DNA of 36,662 bases, taken from Candidatus Yanofskybacteria bacterium RIFCSPHIGHO2_01_FULL_41_26. Its GTDB lineage: Bacteria > Patescibacteriota > Minisyncoccia > 2-02-FULL-40-12 > GWA2-44-9. This document shows positions 24,167-32,360 of the stretch, in pieces. The stretch covers positions 1 to 36,662 of the forward strand of contig MGJB01000011.1 of the NCBI GenBank assembly GCA_001794055.1. Reading direction: 5' to 3'. A program made the translations under genes and the position numbers. Each line of letters starts with the position of its first letter. Position 1 is the first letter of the stretch. The notes under the pieces are model-generated. The model was given only the letters and a program-made list of their open reading frames with translations. It was not told the origin of the DNA and did no database searches.

Positions 24167-24457
24167 ATGGAAATCTTGGCCTTGGTTATGTTGGGAAGTC
24201 TTTTTTCGGCTGGAATTTTGTTCTTTTGCGGTCTTTATTACAGTATTTTGGGTAACATAAAATCTGCAAAGTTAATGGCGCTTGCTTTGCTGAATCTAGC
24301 TATTTCATGCACAGTTCTTCTTTACTATGCCGGAAATCTGATCCCTTTAGTTTTGATAAATTATTTGAGAATGTCCTCATTTATTTTTCTCGGCTTATCA
24401 GCGTTTTTTTACTGGTCTTATCAGCTTAATAAAAATAAGGATGGCCAGAGGGGGTGA
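24167..24457 (+). CDS. Small membrane protein, 96 residues, three helices
   Basis: Not recognised. Three hydrophobic segments are visible (about 3-27, 35-56 and 62-85), separated by short polar turns (GNIKSAK, RMS) and a charged C-terminus (NKNKDGQRG). GATGGGGA upstream may serve for ribosome binding. It is the only plus-strand gene among recR, dnaB, cysS and the transporter, and ends directly against the cysS stop. The hydrophobicity pattern is not a byproduct of the other strand, because no gene lies there. Confidence 0.6.
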   Translation: MEILALVMLGSLFSAGILFFCGLYYSILGNIKSAKLMALALLNLAISCTVLLYYAGNLIPLVLINYLRMSSFIFLGLSAFFYWSYQLNKNKDGQRG

Positions 24458-25849
24458 TTATTTCTTAGTTACCAGAGATCCGTAGACAGTATCGTCAACC
24501 TGATAGCCCCGATCTTCGATCTGGGCTCTTATTTTATCCGCTTCCTCGTAATTATTTTCCTGACGCAATTCTTCTCGCTTTTGAATAAGTTTAGTGATAC
24601 TGTCCGGGATTTTTTCTTGTTTGGCGGGTATAATTCCTAGGACGGAGTTTATGTTTTGAAGAAATTTTCTTATCTTTTTTGCACTGTTTCGGTTTAAGGA
24701 ATTATCGACAAGCATCGAATTTACCTTGCGTGTTAAATCAAATATTAGTGCAATAACACGCGCGGTATTAAAGTCGTCATCCATAGCTTCCTCGAATTTT
24801 CGGCGGTAGTCTGAAATTTCAAAATCATTATTTCCGTTTGCAAGAGACAGTTTTTGAATAAATTCTGCTATTCTTTGAACTGCCGCTTGAGATTGGTTGA
24901 CAACACTATCATTATAATCCAACGGTGAGCGGTAATAATTAGAAAGAACCATAAATCGGATTGTTTCAGGAGAATAGTTTTTTAAAGCATCCTTGATGGT
25001 TATGAAATTTCCTAATGATTTGGACATTTTTTGTTCTTTCACGGTAAGAAATCCCGGATGCAGCCAGTATTTAACGAACGGTTTTTTACCCGAAGCAGAT
25101 TCTTGCTGGGCAATCTCGGCTTCATGGTGGGGGAACACGAGATCTACTGCTCCGCCGTGCAAATCGTACTGTGAGCCGAAATGATAGTCGGTAATGGCGG
25201 TGTCCTCAATGTGCCAGCCAGGACGGCCGGTTCCCAAGGATGACTTCCATGACGGTTCATTTGGTTTTGAAAACTTCCACAAGGTGAAATCGCCTTTATT
25301 TTTTTTGTTCACGCTTTCATCGATGCGAGAGATTGCGTCTTCCGCCTGGTTGGCGGTACGGTGGGCGAGCTTGCCGTAGTCAGGAAATGTAGAAAGATCA
25401 AAGTAGTATCCATCACCATCTATTTTGTATGCATGACCTTTTTCCAATAATGTCTCGACTTGTTTGACGATTTGCTTAATATAACCGGTTGCACGAGTAT
25501 ATTTGTTTACGCTGTCTATTTTGAGCGCTTTGGTATCTTCTAAAAATGACTTTTCAAATATTCTTACTAATTCTTTGACTGATTTTCCATCTCTCTGGGC
25601 TCGATCGATTATCCTGTCCTCTATATCGGTAATGTTCATTAGGTATGTGACCTTGTATCCGCGATATCGTAAATATTTCGCCACGACATCAAAAAACACA
25701 TATGTTCTTGCGTGGCCTATGTGGGAATGATCGTATACCGTCGGACCGCAGACAAACATTTGGACTTTTTTGCCTGCTGGATCACGCGGTTTAAACTCCT
25801 CTTTTGTTTTTGTTAACGTATTATAAATTTTCATCGAAACTTTGGACAC
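24458..25849 (-). CDS. cysS: Cysteinyl-tRNA synthetase
   Basis: 463 residues. FVCGPTVYDHSHIGHARTYVFFD holds the zinc cysteine and the HIGH motif. HPGFLTVKEQKMSKSLGNF contains KMSKS, with GWHIEDTA and DLVFPHHEAEIAQ (zinc ligands His-His-Glu) between. It charges tRNA-Cys in the cytoplasm. Length is normal. The ATG at residue 6 (MKIYNT) may be the real start, as the family often begins there. A long hairpin stands between it and the upstream transporter gene. Confidence 0.97.
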   Translation of the reverse strand: MSKVSMKIYNTLTKTKEEFKPRDPAGKKVQMFVCGPTVYDHSHIGHARTYVFFDVVAKYLRYRGYKVTYLMNITDIEDRIIDRAQRDGKSVKELVRIFEKSFLEDTKALKIDSVNKYTRATGYIKQIVKQVETLLEKGHAYKIDGDGYYFDLSTFPDYGKLAHRTANQAEDAISRIDESVNKKNKGDFTLWKFSKPNEPSWKSSLGTGRPGWHIEDTAITDYHFGSQYDLHGGAVDLVFPHHEAEIAQQESASGKKPFVKYWLHPGFLTVKEQKMSKSLGNFITIKDALKNYSPETIRFMVLSNYYRSPLDYNDSVVNQSQAAVQRIAEFIQKLSLANGNNDFEISDYRRKFEEAMDDDFNTARVIALIFDLTRKVNSMLVDNSLNRNSAKKIRKFLQNINSVLGIIPAKQEKIPDSITKLIQKREELRQENNYEEADKIRAQIEDRGYQVDDTVYGSLVTKK

Positions 25850-25891
25850 CCCCCTGTTTATGCATAGGCATAAACAGGGGGGTGTCTTTTT
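25845..25891. repeat. Long G-tract hairpin before cysS
   Basis: Perfect 19-base arms (GACACCCCCCTGTTTATGC at 25845-25863, complement at 25868-25886) with an ATAG loop, and five T on the plus side. It lies between the transporter stop and the cysS start. No plus-strand gene ends here, so the T-tract is on the wrong strand for a terminator of the transporter. Its G-run and GTCTTT end recall the RAYT hairpins at 1 kb. Confidence 0.6.
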
Positions 25892-27149
25892 AGAATAGAA
25901 AAAATATCAGTATTGAACAAATGGACATAATCCAAAATGTGATATAGCCGAACCAATTTAAGCGCTTGCTGTTTACATAGTTGCCCATGATCTTTCTGTT
26001 GTTAGCCATATGGAGGACCATTATTATTAATATCGGGGATATCACGGCATAAAGAAGAGAAGTATAGAAAAGCGCTTTAATTGGATGAAATCCCAAAAGC
26101 GGAATAGCCAAACCGATAACCGTGGACGCGATTATAATAATATAAAACTCTTTTGCTTTCATGAAGCTTTTATTGAATCCTTCTGTCCATCCGAAAACTT
26201 CGGCAATGACATAAGCAGCTGAACCGGCAAGGACAGGAATGGCCAAAAAACCGGAACTTAAAATTCCGATAGCGAATAATGAATAAGCATAATTACCGGC
26301 AAGCGGTCTTAACGCTTCGGCGGCGTCCCGGAGTGTCTCTATGTTAGTGATTCCTGACCTAAAAAGGGTAGCAGCTGTTAGTGTAATAATGAAGAAAGTT
26401 ATCAGGTTTGAGAAACTCATTCCTATTCTGGTATCTTTGTCCATGGCCCGCATTTCTTCCGGAGTAGAAGGGCGAAGCCGGCAAATATGTCCGGGCTTGC
26501 ATTGTTCGATTATTTTTTCTTCAACTTCCTGATTGGCTTGCCAGAAAAATAAATACGGCGAGAGGGTCGTTCCCATAAACGCTATTAAAATTACCAGATA
26601 TTCTTTATTAAAAACAATATTGGGAACAAAGAGGTGATAAAATACTTTTGGCCAATCTTGATGGACGGTAAAAGAAGCGAAGACATAGGCGAACAAAGTC
26701 AGGGCGAGCCATTTGAAAACAGTAAAAATCTTTTGGTAAGGGAATATGAGAATTGACCCTAGTATCAAGAGAGTAATGGCGATGGCGGTAAGTTTTTCCG
26801 GCAAAGGGGCAATCATGGCTACGGCTTGGGCCATTCCAGACATGTCAGCCCCTATATTAATTGTGTTTGCTCCGACTATCAAAACAGCTATTGTTATCAT
26901 TACCCACTTTGGATAATGCTTTTTCATATTACCGGCTAAACCTTTGTTGGAAATTCTGCCGATGCGAGCACTCATTTCCTGAATAGTAACCATCAAGGGT
27001 AGAGAAAACAAAGCTACCCAGAGCATTGAATAACCAAACTTTGCTCCGGCTATAGAGTAAGTTGCGATTGCGGACGGTTCGTCATCCGAAGCACCGGTAA
27101 CAAGTCCAGGCCCGAGGGATTTCCAAAGTTTTTTTATTTTATTAGACAT
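25890..27149 (-). CDS. Nramp-related divalent metal transporter
   Basis: 419 residues with about eleven hydrophobic helices. The start, LWKSLGPGLVTGASDDEPSAIATYS, lines up with Nramp helix 1, but the DPGN metal motif reads DDEPSA, and helix 6 has MGTTLSPYLFFWQ instead of the usual MPH. Both changes are typical of the Nramp-related branch (NRMT and relatives), for some of which magnesium transport is known, rather than of Mn/Fe transporters. Substrate is therefore open. A soluble loop with CKPGHICRLRPSTPEEMRAMDKD carries two cysteines. Its start is 103 bases from the divergent gene at 27253. Confidence 0.8.
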   Translation of the reverse strand: MSNKIKKLWKSLGPGLVTGASDDEPSAIATYSIAGAKFGYSMLWVALFSLPLMVTIQEMSARIGRISNKGLAGNMKKHYPKWVMITIAVLIVGANTINIGADMSGMAQAVAMIAPLPEKLTAIAITLLILGSILIFPYQKIFTVFKWLALTLFAYVFASFTVHQDWPKVFYHLFVPNIVFNKEYLVILIAFMGTTLSPYLFFWQANQEVEEKIIEQCKPGHICRLRPSTPEEMRAMDKDTRIGMSFSNLITFFIITLTAATLFRSGITNIETLRDAAEALRPLAGNYAYSLFAIGILSSGFLAIPVLAGSAAYVIAEVFGWTEGFNKSFMKAKEFYIIIIASTVIGLAIPLLGFHPIKALFYTSLLYAVISPILIIMVLHMANNRKIMGNYVNSKRLNWFGYITFWIMSICSILIFFLF

Positions 27150-27252
27150 GAGTTAATTATCTGGCCAAGACATTTTAATTTTACCATTGAAATTAACATT
27201 TTGACATGGTAGTATGCTTTACACGTTGTTTTACAAAGAAAAGAAGGTCAAG

Positions 27253-27738
27253 ATGTCCAAGTTGGATCTAATCATTGTCGGCAATATTGTAATTTATCCG
27301 GCCTTAGCTAAGTTTTTAAAAAGATCTCATTATTACATGAAGTATGATCAAGAGGAAGAGAGAATAACGTTTTCTGTTAATGATGGTGACGGTGGTAGGT
27401 GTTTATTTGAAGTTCGGAATGCTTCTCATGAGAATGCACTTAAGCTTGCCAAAGAATTGGGCTTGAAATCTTTAGACAGAGATCCCGAGCATGCGTGTTT
27501 CTGGTCAAAATATTATGAGGTGTTGCACTTATTTCATGATGGAAGTGAAGAGGCCGAATGGTTGAGGATAGAAATATTCAAACTCGGGATTGCTTGCCGG
27601 GTTAGGAAAACTTCCAGAATATGGGCACTGCATATGGGCCAGTACTCTTATGGCCCAACGATGTGGACTGCTGCGCAAGCGCTAGAAGAGATTAAGAGAT
27701 ATAATCACGAAGAACCGACTTTAGACGTAGTATTTTAA
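27253..27738 (+). CDS. Unknown protein, about 161 residues
   Basis: Not recognised. It is soluble and mixed, with a conserved-looking core: ITFSVNDGDGGRCLFEVRNAS, HACFWSKYYEVLHLFHDGSEEAEWL and LHMGQYSYGPTMWTAAQALEEI. The start is put at 27253 because AAGAAGG lies just upstream, while an earlier ATG at 27214 is within the spacer behind a TTGACA box at 27201-27206. A good terminator ends the gene, so it is a monocistronic unit. The nearby genes give no hint of function. Confidence 0.6.
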   Translation: MSKLDLIIVGNIVIYPALAKFLKRSHYYMKYDQEEERITFSVNDGDGGRCLFEVRNASHENALKLAKELGLKSLDRDPEHACFWSKYYEVLHLFHDGSEEAEWLRIEIFKLGIACRVRKTSRIWALHMGQYSYGPTMWTAAQALEEIKRYNHEEPTLDVVF

Positions 27739-27756
27739 CCCCGAGTAGGGGTTTTT
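27737..27756 (+). terminator. Intrinsic terminator
   Basis: Stem AACCCC/GGGGTT with GAGTA loop and T tail, overlapping the stop codon of the gene before it. Confidence 0.85.
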
Positions 27757-27770
27757 GTTTATCCACATAA

Positions 27771-27797
27771 TTAGCAGTCTTGACATGTGATTGCCAG
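27771..27797 (+). promoter_or_regulatory. Degenerate CIRCE operator
   Basis: TTAGCAGTC, nine bases, then GATTGCCAG. The left half differs from the CIRCE consensus TTAGCACTC at one base; the right half matches GAGTGCTAA at six of nine. HrcA, encoded just downstream, binds CIRCE, and the -35 box is inside the element. Confidence 0.55.
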
Positions 27798-27809
27798 TTT
27801 TGATATTAT
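27780..27809 (+). promoter_or_regulatory. Promoter of hrcA-grpE-dnaK
   Basis: TTGACA (27780-27785), an 18-base spacer and TATTAT (27804-27809). The hrcA ATG follows after six bases, so the transcript should be leaderless. Confidence 0.7.
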
Positions 27810-27815
27810 TTTAAT

Positions 27816-28589
27816 ATGTTAAGGAATAGACAGGCTATGCCTACCGGCAGGCAAATAAAGCTGCTGGACTTCATAATAAGAGAGCATGTAAAAACCGCAA
27901 AACCGGTAGGGTCTGTTTTGATAGCCAAAAAAGCAGGTTTTAAGGTTAGTTCGGCCACTTTAAGAAATGAGATGGGGGCACTGGAGAAAGCTGGCTATTT
28001 GGCTCAGCTCCACACATCCGGCGGGAGGGTGCCAACAGACAAAGCTTACCGATACTATGTAAATTCTTTATTGGAGACCAAGAAAAATCTAAACCTTGAA
28101 ACGGGACATAAAAATAAAATCAAAGATGCGCTTAATGGGACACCTCCCGATCCAAGAGAAATAAATAAAGTTGTCGCCAGAGTATTGTCTAATCTTTCGG
28201 AAAATCTGGTAATAACTGGTATTTCACAGGATCAAGATTTTTTTAAAAAAGGGCTAGTAAGTTTATTTGAAAATCCGGAGTTTAAAGAATTTGGTGAAGC
28301 ATTTCAACTGGCCAAATTTTTTGAAGAGTTTGAGGGGATGTTTCAATTTATTGAAAGAGAATTCTTTAACACATTGGGAGCTCCACGAGGTGTGCCGGTT
28401 CAGATAATGATAGGCAAGGAGAGTCCTTTTAAGCAAATTCAACACGAAACAGTTATGTGTGCCAAATATGGCCTTCCGGGAAACTGTGTCGGTTCATTGA
28501 CACTAGTTGGGCCTACGAGAATGGATTATGAGAAAAATATCGCTTTAATCAAATTTATGACTGAAGAATTAAATAAATTAATTAAATAA
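27816..28589 (+). CDS. hrcA: Heat-inducible transcription repressor HrcA
   Basis: 257 residues, shorter than the usual ~340. The N-terminal winged helix is clear: IKLLDFIIREHVKTAKPVGS, SSATLRNEMGALEKAGYL and HTSGGRVPTDKAYRYYV. The central effector domain is reduced, and the C-terminus with ENIALIKFMTEELNKLI-like sequence is kept. HrcA represses heat-shock genes through CIRCE until GroEL fails to keep it folded. The family N-terminus L-x-x-RQ-x-I is interrupted after RNRQ by the seven residues AMPTGRQ, encoded by a CTACCGGCAGG palindrome. grpE follows after nine bases. Confidence 0.9.
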   Translation: MLRNRQAMPTGRQIKLLDFIIREHVKTAKPVGSVLIAKKAGFKVSSATLRNEMGALEKAGYLAQLHTSGGRVPTDKAYRYYVNSLLETKKNLNLETGHKNKIKDALNGTPPDPREINKVVARVLSNLSENLVITGISQDQDFFKKGLVSLFENPEFKEFGEAFQLAKFFEEFEGMFQFIEREFFNTLGAPRGVPVQIMIGKESPFKQIQHETVMCAKYGLPGNCVGSLTLVGPTRMDYEKNIALIKFMTEELNKLIK

Positions 28590-28598
28590 CTTAAAATT

Positions 28599-29033
28599 AT
28601 GGATGAACCAAATAAACAACAAGGGGTTGACATCGAAACAGTGACACAGAACAAAGAAGAAGAGTACCTGAATAACTGGAAACGAGAACGAGCTGATTTT
28701 TTGAATTATAAAAAGGACGAGTCGCGGCGTATGGAGGAATTTGTGAAATTCGCCAACGAGGACCTAGTTCTTGAGATGATGGAACTGGTGGATGATCTAG
28801 AGATTGTGGCAAAAGAAATTCCCGGTGTCGGTCTGGAACATATAAGTAAAAGATTCAGTGAATTATTTAAAAAGTATGGCGTGGAGAGAATTAGTGTAGA
28901 TGGCCAGTTTAATCCCGCTCTACACGAAGCAGTAGAAACGGAAAAAGAAGGGACAAAAATGGTAGAAGTCAGGGCGGGATATACAATGCACGGCAAAGTT
29001 ATCCGGCCGGCAAGAGTAAGGTTAACAAAATAA
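28599..29033 (+). CDS. grpE: Nucleotide exchange factor GrpE
   Basis: 144 residues. A long charged N-terminal helix (LNNWKRERADFLNYKKDESRRMEEF) leads into the compact beta domain with GVERISVDGQFNPALHEAVETE and VRAGYTMHGKVIRPARVRLTK, the GrpE signature. It dimerises and releases ADP from DnaK. It lies second in the hrcA-grpE-dnaK operon. The gap to dnaK (142 bases) is filled by a folded GC-rich element. Confidence 0.95.
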   Translation: MDEPNKQQGVDIETVTQNKEEEYLNNWKRERADFLNYKKDESRRMEEFVKFANEDLVLEMMELVDDLEIVAKEIPGVGLEHISKRFSELFKKYGVERISVDGQFNPALHEAVETEKEGTKMVEVRAGYTMHGKVIRPARVRLTK

Positions 29034-29035
29034 TC

Positions 29036-29162
29036 GAGGCTCGTATAACATCTTTGCAGTGACCGTTCGTCCACCCCTGCGGCGGACTCACTAGTGCTCG
29101 GTCTGACGCAGATCCAAGCCGTCAGACCTGTGCAGTCACTTTAAAGACATTATTCTCGCCTC
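29036..29162. other. Folded intergenic element A, grpE-dnaK
   Basis: The whole gap is one imperfect hairpin. Outer arms 29036-29063 and 29135-29162 pair at about 20 of 28 positions, and the apex contains the perfect nine-base stem GGTCTGACG (29100-29108)/CGTCAGACC (29120-29128). It is markedly richer in G and C than the flanking genes. Within an operon it would be transcribed and could shape the ratio of GrpE to DnaK. Confidence 0.6.
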
Positions 29163-29175
29163 TAACAAATTTTTT

Positions 29176-31059
29176 ATGAGTAAGATTTTAGGAATAGACT
29201 TAGGAACAACTAATTCGGCGATGGCAATAGTGGAAGTAGGTCAACCGAGAATATTGGAAAACAAAGAAGGAATGAGAACTACTCCATCTGTTGTCGCCAT
29301 GGGTAAAAATGGCGAAAGATATGTCGGTGTAACCGCCAAGAGGCAAGCCGTAACTAATCCGCAGAATACTATTTTTTCAGTAAAACGGCTTATTGGCCGC
29401 CGATTTTCAGATACCGAAGTTCAAAAGGATAAAAAACTTCTTCCATACGAACTGAAAACTGGCGCTCATGATGATATTGAGATAAAAATGGGCGATATGT
29501 GGCTTAAACCGGCTGAAGTATCGGCAATGATCCTTCAGAAATTAAAAGCAGATGCCGAAGACAGATTGGGAGAAAAAATAACAGATGCAATTATTACCGT
29601 TCCGGCATATTTTGACGACTCTCAAAGAAAAGCAACCAAAGATGCAGGAGAAATTGCCGGGTTGAATGTTAAAAGAGTTATTAACGAACCGACTGCCGCT
29701 GCACTTGCTTACGGATTAAACAAAAAGAAGGACGAAAAGATTGTCGTCTATGATTTTGGCGGAGGAACATTTGATGTTTCTGTGCTGGAAATCGGAGACG
29801 ACACCATTGAGGTTAGAGGAACTGGCGGAGATACGCATTTGGGTGGAGATGACATAGACCAGAGGATCATCAACTATTTCATAGAAGAATACAAAAAAGA
29901 GCATGGGGTAGATATTTCCAAAGACCAATTGGCCGTCCAACGTTTAAAAGATGCCGCCGAGAAAGCTAAGCATGAGCTTTCCAGCACTTTGCAGACGGAA
30001 GTAAGCATCCCCTTCATTTCTGCCGACGCTTCTGGCGCAAAACATTTCTCTGTTATTTTTACCAGAGCTAAACTTGAAGAACTGGTTAAGGATTTGGTGG
30101 ACAAATCAATTCAACTTACAAAAAAAACTTTGAACGAAAGCGGATTTAAAATTAGCGATATCAACGAGATCATTATGGTTGGCGGACAGACGAGGATGCC
30201 TTTGATAGTTGAGGAAGTGAAGAAATTATTTGGAAAAGATCCTCACAAAGACATAAACCCAGATGAAGTGGTTGCTTTAGGGGCAGCGGTGCAGGGAGGA
30301 ATTATGCAGGGCGAAATTCGTGATGTGTTATTGCTTGATGTGACGCCATTATCGCTGGGAATTGAAACTCTTGGACAGGTGTTTACTAAAATGATAGAAA
30401 AAAATACCACTGTTCCGGTTTCTAAATCCCAAATATTCTCAACCGCTGCTGACAACCAGCCATCGGTAGAGATTCATGTATTGCAGGGAGAAAGAGCGAT
30501 GGCGCATGACAACAAAACTCTTGGAAGATTCATTCTTGACGGCATTCCTCCGGCGCCAAGGGGTATTCCTCAAGTTGAGGTTAGTTTCGACATAGATGCT
30601 AATGGAATCCTCAATGTAAAAGCCAAAGACAAGGCTACTGGTAAAGAACAGTCGGTAAAGATAGAGGGCTCTTCCGGTCTGACAGAAGACGAAAAGAAAA
30701 GAATGATGGCTGATGCCGAAAAGCATGCCACTGAAGATGCCAAAAAGAAAGAATTGGTTGAAATCAAGAATATAGCAGAAGCACTTGTCTATACTTCGGA
30801 GAAGATGCTTCGCGAAAATGGTGCTAAAATAAAAGATGAGGACAAAGAGGAGCTAAAAGCTAAAAGCGAAAAGCTAAAAGTTGAATTGAGATCAGAAAGT
30901 GTTGAGGAAATCAAAAAAGCCACCGAAGAATTATCCAAAGTGGTACAAAGAGTCGGGGGAGAATTGTATAAATCCGGCCAAGCAGAACCGCAACCGACAC
31001 CGCCAACACCAGAGAATGAAATTCCTAAGGAAGACCCTAAAGAAAAACCTAAAAACTAA
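29176..31059 (+). CDS. dnaK: Chaperone DnaK (Hsp70)
   Basis: 627 residues, complete. [15 protein letters not shown] is the phosphate-1 loop, [32 protein letters not shown] and [15 protein letters not shown] are Hsp70 signatures, and [13 protein letters not shown] and GAAVQGGI are in the ATPase domain. [16 protein letters not shown] starts the substrate domain, and a Pro-rich charged tail closes the protein. It binds unfolded peptides with DnaJ and GrpE. The linker is [10 protein letters not shown], as usual. It is last in the operon. dnaJ is not adjacent but 2.7 kb away. Confidence 0.97.
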   Translation: MSKILGIDLGTTNSAMAIVEVGQPRILENKEGMRTTPSVVAMGKNGERYVGVTAKRQAVTNPQNTIFSVKRLIGRRFSDTEVQKDKKLLPYELKTGAHDDIEIKMGDMWLKPAEVSAMILQKLKADAEDRLGEKITDAIITVPAYFDDSQRKATKDAGEIAGLNVKRVINEPTAAALAYGLNKKKDEKIVVYDFGGGTFDVSVLEIGDDTIEVRGTGGDTHLGGDDIDQRIINYFIEEYKKEHGVDISKDQLAVQRLKDAAEKAKHELSSTLQTEVSIPFISADASGAKHFSVIFTRAKLEELVKDLVDKSIQLTKKTLNESGFKISDINEIIMVGGQTRMPLIVEEVKKLFGKDPHKDINPDEVVALGAAVQGGIMQGEIRDVLLLDVTPLSLGIETLGQVFTKMIEKNTTVPVSKSQIFSTAADNQPSVEIHVLQGERAMAHDNKTLGRFILDGIPPAPRGIPQVEVSFDIDANGILNVKAKDKATGKEQSVKIEGSSGLTEDEKKRMMADAEKHATEDAKKKELVEIKNIAEALVYTSEKMLRENGAKIKDEDKEELKAKSEKLKVELRSESVEEIKKATEELSKVVQRVGGELYKSGQAEPQPTPPTPENEIPKEDPKEKPKN

Positions 31060-31289
31060 TGCTCGTCTCACCTCCTATCTTCGCGGGAGTTCCTCATGGA
31101 ACAGTAGCGATTCACTCCTAATTTTTCTGACCATTTGGGGATAACCCCGACCCGGCCATGCGGATCGGCCAAAATCCCGACCGAGCCGGGTCACCCCAAA
31201 CAGGTACCTAGAAAAATAGCGTCGTTCATCTGCTACTGTTATCTATTCGTCTCATGCGATTCGAGGAAGTGTGACTCGCTTCATAAGTC
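31060..31289. other. Folded intergenic element B, after dnaK
   Basis: No gene is present. The core is TTTGGGG (31134-31140)/CCCCAAA (31194-31200), with GACCCGGC (31149-31156)/GCCGGGTC (31185-31192) inside. Further out AACAGTAGC (31100-31108) pairs perfectly with GCTACTGTT (31232-31240), and weaker pairing continues to both ends. GC-rich centre. It lacks an obvious T-tract. Confidence 0.6.
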
Positions 31290-31625
31290 ATGGTTACTAT
31301 AATTTTTGAATCTCATGGCACTACGACCGACAATGAAAAACATTTAGCCTCAGGTTGGGCTGATGTTGAATTATCTGAACTTGGAATTCGACAATCAAAA
31401 GAAATGGGTCAGAGATATGCTAATGATAACTTTGATGCTATATTTTGTTCTGATTTACGAAGGTCGTATGAAAGTGCTCAAGTAGGTTTTGGTGGCAAGT
31501 TTCCTGTCATCAGAGATGTCCGATTAAACGAATGTAATTACATTGAAAGATTATATCTTGGAGTCAGACATTTAACGCGTGGCCTGTTGCTGATTTTGTC
31601 ACTTGACGAGGTGATATTACTTTAG
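31290..31625 (+). pseudogene. Histidine-phosphatase-like protein, C-terminally truncated
   Basis: The first ~85 residues match the histidine phosphatase (phosphoglycerate mutase) superfamily: FESHGTTTDNEKHLASGWADVELSELGIRQSKEMGQRY, then FDAIFCSDLRRSYESA and RLNECNY. The catalytic R-H-G reads S-H-G, which also occurs in a subgroup of these proteins. After NECNY the expected GD-(F/L)-T block and the second half with the catalytic His are absent and replaced by 27 unrelated residues. It is probably a broken copy cut by the neighbouring hairpin element. If expressed it should be inactive. Confidence 0.6.
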
Positions 31626-31800
31626 AGCGACCCAGCCACATACTCCCAGGGAGAACTTGCGCAGGCCCCAAAGCTTGGTGCTTGGTGAGGGGCCGAGCAT
31701 GTAGATGGCCGAGGCTCGCAGGAAGCCGAGGACTATCGGTCGAATCGGGGGTATGTGGCTAGAGAGCGAATCAGAAAAGTGATGGAGTTAAGATATTATT
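31626..31800. other. Folded intergenic element C
   Basis: AGCCACATAC (31634-31643) pairs perfectly with GTATGTGGCT (31751-31760). Inside are GGCCCC (31664-31669)/GGGGCC (31689-31694) and two smaller stems. No coding frame is visible. It is GC-rich and begins at the stop codon of the truncated phosphatase gene. Confidence 0.6.
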
Positions 31801-31872
31801 ATGAAAACTCTGAAATTTAAAGATTTTAAGGCGAAGTGGATTTTGGAAGATAAATTGGGATACAATAGTTAA
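31801..31872 (+). pseudogene. 23-codon remnant resembling an ASCH-domain N-terminus
   Basis: MKTLKFKDFKAKWILE and a short end, then a stop. The K-T-L-K-F opening and length recall the start of ASCH-domain proteins, but everything after the first helix is missing. It is followed by an 11-codon frame (31874-31909). Both look like debris of deleted genes. Confidence 0.3.
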
Positions 31873-31901
31873 AATGATTAGATTCAAGTTGTTAAAACCC
31901 A

Positions 31902-32360
31902 ATGACTGATGTGAGTAATAAAAAAGAATCCATTCTGTTTTACGAAAGAGAGTTTTATGTTTTTTCAAATTTTTCTTCTTTCGCTATTGAGTGGGATGGG
32001 AAATTATACATGACGTCAGAACACGTATATCACTCGGAGAAATTTCAAGATGAAGAGATGAAGGAGCTGATAAGAAAAACAAGATCGGCACATGATGCGT
32101 TTAAACTTGCTCATGCTAACGAAGATAAATATCGGCCCGATTGGAACGATGTGAGGATTGGCATAATGAAAAAGATCCTACATGTAAAAGTTTCTCAACA
32201 CCCCTATGTTAAAAAGAAACTTCTCCAATCTGGAGACAGAGAATTGATAGAAGATTCTTGGAGAGACAATTTTTGGGGTTGGGGCCCGGATAAAGATGGA
32301 GCAAATCACCTTGGAAAGTTGTGGATGGAAGTTCGTGCCGAAGTAATAAATAATGAATAA
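31902..32360 (+). CDS. NADAR-family protein (YbiA/RibX-like)
   Basis: 152 residues. FYVFSNFSSFAIEWDGKLYMTSEHVYHSEKF is the NADAR opening, with the S-N-F and the E-H-x-Y-x-x-x-K-F core. RPDWNDVRIGIMKKILHVKVSQHP and DSWRDNFWGWGPDKDGANHLGKLWMEVR complete the fold. Known members cleave N-glycosidic bonds of riboflavin intermediates or reverse ADP-ribosylation of guanine in DNA. Which applies here is not visible. The conserved E and W-G residues are intact. It overlaps the next gene by eight bases. Confidence 0.85.
   Translation: MTDVSNKKESILFYEREFYVFSNFSSFAIEWDGKLYMTSEHVYHSEKFQDEEMKELIRKTRSAHDAFKLAHANEDKYRPDWNDVRIGIMKKILHVKVSQHPYVKKKLLQSGDRELIEDSWRDNFWGWGPDKDGANHLGKLWMEVRAEVINNE

Noticed and set aside
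25886-25891. T-tract after the G-tract hairpin as a plus-strand terminator
   Set aside because: No plus-strand gene reaches this point: the gene ending at 24457 is 1.4 kb upstream and cysS lies between.
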